From contig JBDKTA010000063.1 of NCBI GenBank assembly GCA_039680605.1, forward strand, positions 1 through 64,000: a stretch of DNA of 64,000 bases, given 5' to 3'. The position numbers and the translations under genes were made by a program. Every line of letters starts with the position of its first letter. The stretch's first letter is position 1. The notes under the pieces are model-generated. The model did no database searches and was not told the origin of the DNA. It worked only from the letters and a program-made list of their open reading frames with translations. Shown piece after piece: positions 25,164 through 33,372 of the stretch. Origin of the DNA: Planctomycetaceae bacterium (GTDB lineage Bacteria > Planctomycetota > Phycisphaerae > SM23-33).

Positions 25164-26231
25164 CTATCGGCTTGGCTGCGCTTGTGCATCGGCAGGGGAC
25201 GCCGGTTGGGCGGCGGCAGGTTGAGTTGTGGGTTTGACTGAGTACTTCACTGCCGGAAGGGGTTCGAATTTGTCGCCGGACTGGAGCATGAACTTGATGT
25301 CAACCGCCGGTCCGTCGACGGTCACCACGGTGTAGCCCGGTCGCTTGTGGCGGTTGATGATCAGGTGCGGCTTGAGACCGGGGATGGGGTTGCCGACGTA
25401 CTTGGCCGGCCAGATATAGAACTTGCGACCGGCCGGCGGGCAGATCACCTGGAAGAAATCGTCATCGAGACTCTTGTTCTGCGGGTCGGCCTGGGTGTCG
25501 TTCAGGGCCGTCACGTTGGCCAGGTGCATGTGCCCGCAGAAATACGTCCGGCCCCCAGCCGCGCGGAGCATGGCCACCAGCGGGTTGCGGATCGCCGGCA
25601 AGTTGTCCAGCGATTCGGTGTGCTCGACCCGCTTGATCTGCGTGTGCGAGAAGGAGAACACGTGCGGCTGGGTGTTGGTGTCGAGCTGCTTTTTCACCCA
25701 CGGCAGATTGAGCGTCATCGTGTCCAGCGCCGAGTAGCAGTCCATCCCGATGAACATTGCGTTCTTGTGCTTTACCGAATAGGTGCAGCCCTTCTCGCCG
25801 TCGGGCCCGTTGGTGGGCATGGCGTAGCGGCCGGAAAACACCTTGTTCCAGACCGCCAGGCCCCAGGGCCTGTACTCGTTGGGGCCGGTATCGTGGCTGC
25901 CTCGGATGGCGTAGACGGGGATGTTGGCGTCATACACCGGCGCCATGGTCTTGCGGAACGTCATCAACTGCGACTCGAGCCCCGCCTCGTCGCCGGCCCC
26001 TTGCACCAGGTCGCCGGCGAAGAGGACCAGATCCGGTTTGACGTTGGTCGCCACGTCTTTGGCCACCGCCCCGAGCGTGCGCGTGCCGACGCCGTTGTCG
26101 TTATCGTCGCCGCCGGACTGGCTGTCGGCCATCACCACGAACTTCCACGGTTCGGCCCAGGCGTCGCCGGATGCCGCCACCACGGCCGTCAGCATCAACA
26201 GACACAGCGGAAGGAGCACCCTTCGGTTCAT
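25164..26231 (-). CDS. Secreted calcineurin-like metallophosphoesterase
   Basis: A 355-residue exported protein (signal peptide LPLCLLMLTAVVAASGDAWA). Metal-binding blocks run in family order: VVMADSQ, FAGDLVQG (GD), IRGSHDTG (GNHD variant), FSFSHTQIK and CGHMHLANV (GHxH). It is therefore a complete phosphoesterase domain (about 25-290), followed by a short beta-rich tail and a low-complexity Gln/Ala/Pro end. The N-terminal 200 residues are closely similar to the start of the mosaic protein at 2472-4574. Substrate unknown. Start ATG with GGAG 8 nt upstream. It lies downstream of the module gene 26507-27313 on the same strand, separated by a 275-bp palindromic array. Confidence 0.85.
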   Translation of the reverse strand: MNRRVLLPLCLLMLTAVVAASGDAWAEPWKFVVMADSQSGGDDNDNGVGTRTLGAVAKDVATNVKPDLVLFAGDLVQGAGDEAGLESQLMTFRKTMAPVYDANIPVYAIRGSHDTGPNEYRPWGLAVWNKVFSGRYAMPTNGPDGEKGCTYSVKHKNAMFIGMDCYSALDTMTLNLPWVKKQLDTNTQPHVFSFSHTQIKRVEHTESLDNLPAIRNPLVAMLRAAGGRTYFCGHMHLANVTALNDTQADPQNKSLDDDFFQVICPPAGRKFYIWPAKYVGNPIPGLKPHLIINRHKRPGYTVVTVDGPAVDIKFMLQSGDKFEPLPAVKYSVKPTTQPAAAQPASPADAQAQPSR

Positions 26232-26279
26232 GATCTATCTCCATACAAGGTATGGCCGTAGCACGGCGTCTCGCCCGTC

Positions 26280-26491
26280 AGTAGCATGGCCGTCCCGGCC
26301 ATGAGTGGCATGGGCGTCTCGCCCATGCTCTTTCTGTGTGGCATGGGCGTCTCGCCCATGCTCCCCGACCGTAAGGTCAGGGACACGCACAACGGAGTTG
26401 TGCGTGGCACCTGTCCGGCCCATGCTCCCGGCATACATGGGCGAGACGCCCTTGCTACTCATGGGCAAGACCTGCCTGCCGGCAGGCAGGT
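26280..26491. repeat. Array of CATGGGCG-type palindromes with embedded 22-bp palindrome
   Basis: At least five palindromes stand in a row: AGCATGGCCGTCCCGGCCAT (26283-26303), GGCATGGGCGTCTCGCCCAT twice (26309-26329 and 26341-26361), CGCACAACGGAGTTGTGCG (26385-26403), and an ACATGGGCGAGACGCCC half. A CATGGGCA/TGCCCATG pair encloses the 22-bp ACCTGCCTGCC palindrome at 26470-26491. The array fills the gap between the phosphoesterase and the module gene. Short ORFs across it are only translations of the repeat. Confidence 0.85.
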
Positions 26492-26506
26492 GCCCATGCT
26501 ACGGCG

Positions 26507-27313
26507 TCATTTCACGCGGGTGAGGGTGAGGTTCTCGATCTTGGTCATGTCGGCGCCCCAGTGGGCGACGGGGTCGAGCACCAGGCGGATGAGCTGCCCT
26601 TCGGCCACGGTGATGCCCTTGGCCTCGAACTCGATGGAGGCGTCGCCCTTGTCGCCGAAGGCTTTTTCGGCGACGGGGGCGGCAGCTTTTTCGCCGCCTT
26701 TGGCCACTTCGACGCGCAGCTTCACGCCGTCGCCGGCGGTGACGGTCATGTCGGTAGCCTTGGCCTTGAGGGTGTACTTGCCGGCGGGGACCTTAAACGT
26801 CATCGCCACTGAACCGGCGGCGGCCTTCTCCGTGTAGGGGTGCATGATGATGCAGTTGGCCTTGGTGTCGCCCCAGACGCCTTCGCCACGACCATCCCAG
26901 TCGGTGGTGAAGATCCAGCCTTCGGTGTCTTTGGGGTTGGGCAGCCACGCGCCGATGGGGCCGCGCACCTTGCCCTGGTGGCCGCGCTTGGCGCGAGGGT
27001 CGCGAATCCCGTTGGCCCGCTGATCGGCGCTCATCGTCGCGGTGTTGAGGCTCAGTCTCATATACGTGCCGGCCGCGTGACCGAGTTCAAACCAGGCGCC
27101 CAGCGTGTCGTCGTCGCCGTTGCCCTTGCCGTCGGGGCCATCGCCCTTGGCGTCGGCCACTTCCGCCGGCGTGGGCGAATATGTGTCGCCGGCCTTGGCC
27201 AGCTTGGGCGTCTGAGTCTTCTGCTCCTGCGCGTGGGTGACCACGCCCGCGGCCAGAACCACGACCGTCAGGGCGAGTGTGCAGAATACCGACCATCTGA
27301 TCCGCGTGCTCAT
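26507..27313 (-). CDS. Secreted protein made of the uncharacterised GDGPDGKGN module
   Basis: A 268-residue exported protein with signal peptide (VFCTLALTVVVLAAGVVTHA). The mature part (about 35-268) is homologous over its whole length to the C-terminal third of the mosaic protein 2472-4574: DAKGDGPDGKGN against DPKGDGPDGKGN, TMSADQRANGI against TLSANQRANGI, GWIFTTDWDGRGEGVWGD, and the closing IENLTLTRVK. The pattern of beta strands and the ending suggest a jelly-roll carbohydrate-binding or lectin-like domain, but no known family is assigned. Start ATG 27313 has AAGGAAG upstream; a longer reading frame on the 5' side is not credible because the signal peptide begins here. The phosphoesterase gene follows on the same strand. 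Confidence 0.75.
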   Translation of the reverse strand: MSTRIRWSVFCTLALTVVVLAAGVVTHAQEQKTQTPKLAKAGDTYSPTPAEVADAKGDGPDGKGNGDDDTLGAWFELGHAAGTYMRLSLNTATMSADQRANGIRDPRAKRGHQGKVRGPIGAWLPNPKDTEGWIFTTDWDGRGEGVWGDTKANCIIMHPYTEKAAAGSVAMTFKVPAGKYTLKAKATDMTVTAGDGVKLRVEVAKGGEKAAAPVAEKAFGDKGDASIEFEAKGITVAEGQLIRLVLDPVAHWGADMTKIENLTLTRVK

Positions 27314-27432
27314 AGTGTCTTCCTTTCCGTTTGGTTTTACGTTACCTGCGGCCCAATTGGTACATGTGCCGTTAGTTATACGTGTAACACGCCTTGAGTG
27401 GGTGACGTTCCGTTCATTTGTGCAATTAACTC

Positions 27433-27461
27433 TTGCCGGGGGCTCCGGGCGGCATGACAAT
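27433..27461 (+). promoter_or_regulatory. Putative promoter of the PAS-GGDEF gene
   Basis: TTGCCG (27433-27438), 17 bp, then GACAAT (27456-27461), a moderate match. A 14-bp imperfect palindrome (GTTATACGTGTAAC, 27375-27388) lies farther upstream in this divergent region and could be an operator. Confidence 0.3.
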
Positions 27462-27493
27462 AGAAAATCCTGAAAACACAGCGCGGAGAAGGT

Positions 27494-28792
27494 ATGGCAC
27501 AAACAATGCAACCAGAAACAAGTTATGAGTCCGCCATGCGTCTGAGCATGGAGATTGTGGACCGCATGAACGAAGGCGTCGGGCTTACCCGCTGCCGCGA
27601 CGGCGTTGTGGTCTATGGCAATCCGGCGATCATCCGCATGTTCGGCTTCGATCCCGAGGAAGTCGTCGGCAACCATTTCACGTGGCTGCTGACGGAGGAA
27701 GACAAGGCCCCGGGCGGGCGAGCCGAGCAGGTCGTCGAACATCTCATGAAGTACAAGGCCTGGAAGGGCGAGGTGCGCGGCTTCCGCAAGGACGGCAGCG
27801 TGATCTGGGTGAACCTCACCGTCACGACCCTGAACCATCCCGAGCATGGCGAAGTGTGGATGGGAATCTACCAGGACATCACCGAAAAGAAGCAAGCCCA
27901 GGATCAACTCCACCAGGAACACAATACCATCCAGGCTATCCTCGACGCCTCCCCCGAGTCGGCCGGCCTGCTCGCCTGCGACGGCACGGTTCTGGCCGCC
28001 AATGCCACGATGGCCTCGCGCCTGGGGTCTGGGGTCGATGATCTGGTGGGCAAGTGGATCGGAGGATTCATGCCACCCGAGGTGGCCGCCCGACGCCAGC
28101 AGCGCCTGGAGGAGGCTGTCGGGACAGGCAAACCGGTCCGGTTCCGGGACACCCGAGACCAGCGCGTCTTTGACACCACCTTCTGTCCGGTGCTCGATGA
28201 TGCGGGAAAGGTCCTGCACGTCGCTCTCTTTTCACACGACGTGACCGAGCTGGCGGGGACCATGGCCGACCTGGAACTGGCCAACGAACTGTACCGCAAA
28301 GCCGCCCACACTGACCATCTGACGGGCCTGCCTAACCGGCGGTGCTTTATGGACGCCCTCAATCGCGAACTGTACCGCGTCGGGCGCTATGGCGGGCAGG
28401 GGATCGTCGGCATTATTGACGTCGACGGATTCAAGGCCCTCAACGACGCCCACGGCCACGCCTTCGGCGACCGGGTGCTGGTCGAGTTGTCGACGGTTCT
28501 GCGCGACCAGCTTCGCAACAGCGACGTGGTTGGGCGCTACGCCGGCGACGAGTTCACGCTGCTGATGCCCAACGCTTGCCCCCAAGGCGCGGCGGCGGTT
28601 ATCGACCGCATTCGGGCGGCCATGATCGCCCTGGCGCCCGCGCCGCACATCGCGCCGATTCCTGTGACCTTCAGCGCCGGTCTGGCGATGACGCTTGCCG
28701 GGCAGTCGCCGGAGGACCTGCTGCACAAGGCCGACGGCGCCCTCTACGCCGCCAAAGCCGCCGGACGAAACTGCACGCGCCTGGCGCAATAG
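27494..28792 (+). CDS. PAS-PAS-GGDEF diguanylate cyclase
   Basis: A 432-residue soluble protein. PAS 1 (about 15-135; GVVVYGNPAIIRMFGFDPEEV, ending in the PAC piece GIYQDITEKKQA), PAS 2 (about 145-255; ending FSHDVTELAG) and GGDEF (about 275-430). The GGDEF block is RYAGDEF, an AGDEF variant that is active in many enzymes. The product-inhibition I-site RNSD stands exactly five residues before it. DVDGFKALNDAHGHAFGD carries the metal-binding Asp. It should make cyclic di-GMP from two GTP in response to a PAS signal; no ligand residue can be named. RBS GGAGAAGG. It is divergent from the module gene and convergent with the beta-helix gene. Confidence 0.9.
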   Translation: MAQTMQPETSYESAMRLSMEIVDRMNEGVGLTRCRDGVVVYGNPAIIRMFGFDPEEVVGNHFTWLLTEEDKAPGGRAEQVVEHLMKYKAWKGEVRGFRKDGSVIWVNLTVTTLNHPEHGEVWMGIYQDITEKKQAQDQLHQEHNTIQAILDASPESAGLLACDGTVLAANATMASRLGSGVDDLVGKWIGGFMPPEVAARRQQRLEEAVGTGKPVRFRDTRDQRVFDTTFCPVLDDAGKVLHVALFSHDVTELAGTMADLELANELYRKAAHTDHLTGLPNRRCFMDALNRELYRVGRYGGQGIVGIIDVDGFKALNDAHGHAFGDRVLVELSTVLRDQLRNSDVVGRYAGDEFTLLMPNACPQGAAAVIDRIRAAMIALAPAPHIAPIPVTFSAGLAMTLAGQSPEDLLHKADGALYAAKAAGRNCTRLAQ

Positions 28793-28799
28793 CTTCCGC

Positions 28800-30899
28800 T
28801 CATTTTTCGCGGAGGCGCGCGGGGAAGTCTGCCAGCAATCCGATCGCGCTGGTGTCGATCGACTTGATGCCTAACGTCAGTGCCGGCGAGTTGGGCTTGA
28901 GGCGGTAATCGTGCGCGGCGGCGTTTTCGAACAGCGGATCGGCCACGATGCTGTGTTTGTCAAAGCCCTTGCCGCCCAGCGCCCTCCAGGCGTCGAGGGT
29001 TTTCGCGGGCGTGTCGCCGCCCATGGCGATGCCCTTGCCGGCGTTCCAGAAGACGTTGTGGTCCGAGGCCGCCACGCGGTTGTCGCTCCAGGTCCAGAAG
29101 TGGTAGGGGACCGCCTTGGGGTTCTGCAGCACGATGATGTTGTGCGTGTAGGCGTGGTGGTCGCAGCGCTCGTCGGCCATGAACATCGAGCGGATTCCGC
29201 AGTCGTTGTTGGCCGCGACGATCAGGACGTTGTTGTCGATCACGTTGCCGATGCCCTTGACGAAGATCGGCTGGCACAGCGTCTTGCCGCCGATGTTGTA
29301 GATGATGTTGTTGGTGAGCGTGAAATAATCCGTCGCGTCGTCGAGGTACATCCCGCTCTGCAGGTCGTGGCTGAAGCCGCCGACGCCCACGTCGTGGATC
29401 AGGTTGTGGTCGTAGACGTTGTCGCGCCCCGGGCCCCACGACTCCATCGCGCCGGTGTCCTGGCTGTCCTGGTTGACGTGGTGGATGTGGTTGTACGCGA
29501 TCAGGTTGTTCCGCGAGTGCAGGAACGTGTGGCGGTTCTTGAACGTCACGCCGGCCACCTGCGTCTTGAGCACCTGGTAGCGCGTGCCCTTGATCGTCGT
29601 GGCGTAGCGGGGCATGTCGTGAATGTGATTGTGCAGCACCCGGTTGTGCCCGCTCTGGCTGATCGACACGCCGTACCCGTGCCCGATCAGGCGGCCGCAG
29701 TGGTGAATGTGATTGTTGACGATCTCATGGTGGTGGTTCACGTCCGCCTGGCCCGCGCGCAGGCCCGAGAGGTTCACGCCGTGTTGGCCGTGGCGGCGGA
29801 TCTCGTTGCCCCGCACGACGACGCGCTGGGCATAGCCGTGGATGCTGATCCCGCACAGGCCCGCATTCTCAACCCGGCACCGCTGCACCGAGCAGTCCTC
29901 GACGCCATCGAACATCATCGCGTGCTCGTTGGCCACGCCGATGTCCAGGTCCGCAAAATGAACGTTGCGAACCGGGGCGCCCTCGCGGCCGCGAACCTCG
30001 ATCACATGCTTCGCCGTCGGCAGCACCATCGTCTGCTTGTCGATGGGCCCGTCAGCGGGCCAGGCGTAAACGACGCCGGCGGCATGGTCGATCACGCACT
30101 CGCCCGGGGCCGTCAGCAGGTCCAGAACGTTGCGGACGAAGAAGCGGTTGTTGCCCGAGATGGTGATCGCCTTGCCCGTCAGCGTGATCTTGTGTTTGGC
30201 CGGGTCAATCGACTTGATCGGTTCCTCGCGGCTGAACCAGTCATTCACCGGCCAGAGGAAGACGCGGCCCGGTTTGACGTTCCAGCCGGTCGGGTCGAAA
30301 TCGCGGGCGTGGTAGATCAGCGACGAGGCCTTGTCGCCGGAGTCGGTATGGAAGTATCCCTTCTTCGGAATCCGCGCCAGCGTCAGTCGTTTGCCGTTCT
30401 CAAAAAGCTGCAATGGCACAGGCTGTGCGGTGGGCACAGGCTTTCCAGCCTGTGCATTCACAGCATGGAAAGGCTGTGCCACCGGCAGATCCGCCACGTA
30501 GATCTCGCCCTTGTGCTTTCGCCACCCGGTCAGCGGCGCGCCGCCGACGAGGACGGCCGTCTGCCCCTCGACGCTGCGATACGTGATGGAATGCTCCGCC
30601 GTGCCGGAATCTTCCGCCCCCAGCGCCAGCCCCTCGCTCAGATAATACGTGCCGCCCGCCAGGTACACTGTGACCGGCGCCCTGAGCCCCGCCGCGACGA
30701 GCTTTCGCACCGCATCGCGCGCCCGCGCCGCCGTGGCGAAGGGCTTTTCGCTGGTGCCGGGATTGCTATCGACGCCGGAGGGAGAAACATAGAAATCGGT
30801 CGTTGCGGCCATGGAATGTTCTCCGGACATCATGCAGACCATTGCCAGAACTATGGCGGCGATCATGAACACGCTCGCTGGTGGATGCATGATGAGCAT
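28800..30899 (-). CDS. Secreted right-handed parallel beta-helix protein
   Basis: A 699-residue exported protein. The N-terminus has a signal peptide (SVFMIAAIVLAMVCMMSG) followed by TDFYVSPSGVDSNPGTSEKP, a start common to DUF1565/pectate lyase-like proteins. From about 330 to 640 there is a parallel beta-helix rich in Asn and His with turns such as VVRGNEIRRHGQHGVN, VLHNHIHDMP and NVYDHNLIHDVG. Such helices bind or cleave polysaccharides. At about residues 140-160 the chain AVNAQAGKPVPTAQPVP is encoded by a palindromic repeat (30415-30483) inserted in frame. Start ATG 30899 (or 30890) follows the stop of the PQQ gene by 31 bp, so both are probably one operon. Confidence 0.8.
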   Translation of the reverse strand: MLIMHPPASVFMIAAIVLAMVCMMSGEHSMAATTDFYVSPSGVDSNPGTSEKPFATAARARDAVRKLVAAGLRAPVTVYLAGGTYYLSEGLALGAEDSGTAEHSITYRSVEGQTAVLVGGAPLTGWRKHKGEIYVADLPVAQPFHAVNAQAGKPVPTAQPVPLQLFENGKRLTLARIPKKGYFHTDSGDKASSLIYHARDFDPTGWNVKPGRVFLWPVNDWFSREEPIKSIDPAKHKITLTGKAITISGNNRFFVRNVLDLLTAPGECVIDHAAGVVYAWPADGPIDKQTMVLPTAKHVIEVRGREGAPVRNVHFADLDIGVANEHAMMFDGVEDCSVQRCRVENAGLCGISIHGYAQRVVVRGNEIRRHGQHGVNLSGLRAGQADVNHHHEIVNNHIHHCGRLIGHGYGVSISQSGHNRVLHNHIHDMPRYATTIKGTRYQVLKTQVAGVTFKNRHTFLHSRNNLIAYNHIHHVNQDSQDTGAMESWGPGRDNVYDHNLIHDVGVGGFSHDLQSGMYLDDATDYFTLTNNIIYNIGGKTLCQPIFVKGIGNVIDNNVLIVAANNDCGIRSMFMADERCDHHAYTHNIIVLQNPKAVPYHFWTWSDNRVAASDHNVFWNAGKGIAMGGDTPAKTLDAWRALGGKGFDKHSIVADPLFENAAAHDYRLKPNSPALTLGIKSIDTSAIGLLADFPARLREK
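30415..30483. repeat. GGCACAGGCTTTCC-type palindromic repeat inside a coding region
   Basis: TGGCACAGGCTGTGC, GGCACAGGCTTTCC/AGCCTGTGC and CATGGAAAGGCTGTGCC form nested inverted copies within 69 bp, in frame in the beta-helix gene. The encoded residues are low in complexity and sit between two structured parts. Confidence 0.75.
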
Positions 30900-30930
30900 G
30901 GTACAAGGCCGCACCGCGGCGCGACAAGAT

Positions 30931-33303
30931 TCATCTTTCGCGCGTTGTGGGGGGCTTGTCCTGCGCGGGCGGGCGGCTATTGAGAATGGCGGCGGTGTCG
31001 AAGCCGTAAACATAACCGTCGATGGCGGCTACCAGCATCCGCCCGTCGCGCACCACGGGACTGCTGAAATAGCGCCAACGGTTGCGGAGCCGTCGCTGCG
31101 TGTACCTCAGAGGAGGCCCGAATTGCCAGACCCCGCCGTCGGGTCGTCCGCTGACCCACGTCAGTTGACGGTCGCTGAAGAGATAACCTTCCCCCAGCAC
31201 CACGAATTGATCGTCGTGGGGCGGGTGCGAGGGCCCGCGGCCCAGGTACACCTCGCGACGCAGTTTCATGTCGCTCGCGCCGTACACCTGGAGGTAAAGC
31301 CCATCGCTTCTCTGCGTCAGCACGCCCAGGGAGTCGCCCAGGCTGCGCATGCTCAGGATGGTAAAGCCGGCAGGGTCCTGCTCCATCAGCGCCACTTTGG
31401 GGCACAGGTGCTCGTCGAGCTCATAGATGCCCCCGGTTCCGTAGCCCAGCGGGCCTGATGGCGACATGTGGAGGTGCCACGTGGTGATACCCTTCAGCGG
31501 CGAGGACAGATCCGTTCCATGCCCATCCTTGGCAATTCGCACCTTACCCTCTGGCAGGGCGGCGTAGTACTTGCCGCGATAGAACAGGTTGTGGCGGTCA
31601 GAGCCGCTACGGACAGCGGCGACCGTCGCATAATCCGCTGGCCCGATGGACGGGCAGATAGAAAAGCTCGAGCTGACTACCAAGGCGTCGATTTCTTTCT
31701 CACTGTTCATCACCAGGCGCTTGTCGAGGGTCTCGGGCCAGATCTCCCACAGGTCTCCGTTGACCGTGCCCACGTACAATTCGGGCCCCCCGGCGTGAGC
31801 GATCTGCAGCGCCGGCCGGCTGCCCAGAAAAGTCATCCCCAGCAGCCCCCAGGCCCGAAGTTCCGGGCACTTCAACAAGTTCGAAAGCTGGGCATAGCGG
31901 CACAGGGAGAAGGACTCTTCGAGCGAGTCCTTTCTCGCGTGGCAGACAGCCGCCCGCGCCTGCCACGCGGCAGCGCAGAGTTCACCTCGCGCCAGCACGT
32001 AGTCCAGCGTTGCCATCGCTTCGTCCAGCCGCCCAAGCCCCGTCAGACATCTTGCTTTGCGCACCAGGACTTCGCGCTCGTCCAGACGCTGGCCAGGACG
32101 GTTCGTCAGCGTCGCCTTCGGTACGGCCCGCACGCAGCTATGCCCGCAGAAGACCATCAGGTCGCCCACTTCCGCGGGAGTGCAGAGGTGGTTCTCTATC
32201 GGCCGGGCGGTCGAAGTGATGGCCCCGCTGGCCGGGTCGAGACAATGCAACGTTCCCCTGCCGTCAATGGCCAGCAGGCGCCGGCCATCGCTGAGGGGCA
32301 TCAACGGGTTCATGTTGCCCTGGGGGTTGCCGGGCTTGTAGGCCCCATTGGGCACCAGCGTGTTCCAAAGAACCTTTCCCGTACTCCCGCTGAGCCGGAC
32401 TGCCTGCGCCTTCTGACCGGTGACGCCGGACATCCAGATGACGTCGCCGTCGAAGAACTTCGGCATGGCGCCACCGCGAAACCCCTGCGCCTGATAACTC
32501 CATAACTGCGAACCATCGGCGATCCGGCAACAGACAATCTTGTTATCGAAGCCATCGCGGCTACTTGTTTGCATCACGAGGCGGGTCTTTTCATCCGGGC
32601 TGAGGACTGCCTGCTGGCCTAAGTCGACACTCACGACAGATCGTAGAGCGGCCGAGAAAAGAAAGCTCCGCTGGCTATTCCACTCGCTTGCCAAACCGGC
32701 AGCGGCCGCAAGAACGATCCCCGACTTGCTCAGCAGCCCGATAACTCTGGTGCCTTTCTCCAGCGGATAGACCTGCGGCCCGCCGGCGTCGCTGGGCAGG
32801 GCGATTACCGAGACTTGGCCTATCAGGTAGAGCGTGTCGGTCGCCGGATCGACTGCCATTCGGCTCAGGCCTTCCACCGGCCGTGACCAGAGGATCCGCC
32901 CCGTCCGCATCTCGACGCACACGACAACGTGAGAGGACGCCGCCGAGCCGCTGGGCTCCACTGAGGCAAGGTTTGTCTTGAGGCCCGGAGCCCCGGCGCG
33001 TGAGTTGGGTTTGCAATAGCAGAAGTACAGATGTTCCTTGCCGAAGGCGGCATGATCGACCTCGGAGTTCATGAAGTCGATCTCCCACGCCACCATCCGC
33101 AGATCAGATCCGGCGATAACCTCTTTCTGCCACCGCGCGATCAGGGCCAGGCATTGCTCGTATCGTGCACCTTCTATGAGGCCATCCATCTGCGCCGTTA
33201 CGTCTGCAGCGTCCGAGGCCGCCAGCGCACCGCCCGCCAGGGCCGGCAGTGGGAACAAGACGATCGCTGCAAGAAGCAACCCGATTATGCACGATGCGCG
33301 CAT
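30931..33303 (-). CDS. Secreted PQQ-like beta-propeller protein
   Basis: A 790-residue exported protein. The signal peptide is SCIIGLLLAAIVLFPLPALA. Propeller blades of the PQQ/quinoprotein type can be read through the chain: VVVCVEMRTGRILWSRPVEG, IVCCRIADGSQLWSYQAQG, AVRLSGSTGKVLWNTLVP, LLAIDGRGTLHCLDPASG, and the final VAAIDGYVYGFDTAAIL. A helical, TPR-like stretch lies around 440-510 (CLTGLGRLDEAMATLDYVLA). No enzyme residues are identified; it may be a periplasmic binding or sensing protein. ATG 33303 is chosen for the AAAGGGA 8 nt upstream; ATG 33309 is equally possible. It lies between the transglutaminase-like and beta-helix genes on the same strand. Confidence 0.8.
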   Translation of the reverse strand: MRASCIIGLLLAAIVLFPLPALAGGALAASDAADVTAQMDGLIEGARYEQCLALIARWQKEVIAGSDLRMVAWEIDFMNSEVDHAAFGKEHLYFCYCKPNSRAGAPGLKTNLASVEPSGSAASSHVVVCVEMRTGRILWSRPVEGLSRMAVDPATDTLYLIGQVSVIALPSDAGGPQVYPLEKGTRVIGLLSKSGIVLAAAAGLASEWNSQRSFLFSAALRSVVSVDLGQQAVLSPDEKTRLVMQTSSRDGFDNKIVCCRIADGSQLWSYQAQGFRGGAMPKFFDGDVIWMSGVTGQKAQAVRLSGSTGKVLWNTLVPNGAYKPGNPQGNMNPLMPLSDGRRLLAIDGRGTLHCLDPASGAITSTARPIENHLCTPAEVGDLMVFCGHSCVRAVPKATLTNRPGQRLDEREVLVRKARCLTGLGRLDEAMATLDYVLARGELCAAAWQARAAVCHARKDSLEESFSLCRYAQLSNLLKCPELRAWGLLGMTFLGSRPALQIAHAGGPELYVGTVNGDLWEIWPETLDKRLVMNSEKEIDALVVSSSFSICPSIGPADYATVAAVRSGSDRHNLFYRGKYYAALPEGKVRIAKDGHGTDLSSPLKGITTWHLHMSPSGPLGYGTGGIYELDEHLCPKVALMEQDPAGFTILSMRSLGDSLGVLTQRSDGLYLQVYGASDMKLRREVYLGRGPSHPPHDDQFVVLGEGYLFSDRQLTWVSGRPDGGVWQFGPPLRYTQRRLRNRWRYFSSPVVRDGRMLVAAIDGYVYGFDTAAILNSRPPAQDKPPTTRER

Positions 33304-33372
33304 GGCCATTATCCCTTTCCCCGCCGCTGAATGTGGGACGCTTGACCTCGGCGATAGTTCCCGCAATGTCGA

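Noticed and set aside
26228-26523. Short ORFs with repeated GETPM or GRDAH text
   Set aside because: They are translations of the palindromic array on both strands, with no ribosome binding site.
26507-28219. One long 570-codon frame including the module protein
   Set aside because: The signal peptide and AAGGAAG mark the start at 27313; the upstream part is antisense to the PAS-GGDEF gene.
28911-30983. A 690-codon plus-strand frame opposite the beta-helix gene
   Set aside because: The minus-strand product has a signal peptide and beta-helix repeats; the plus frame is Val/Ala/His-rich without motifs.
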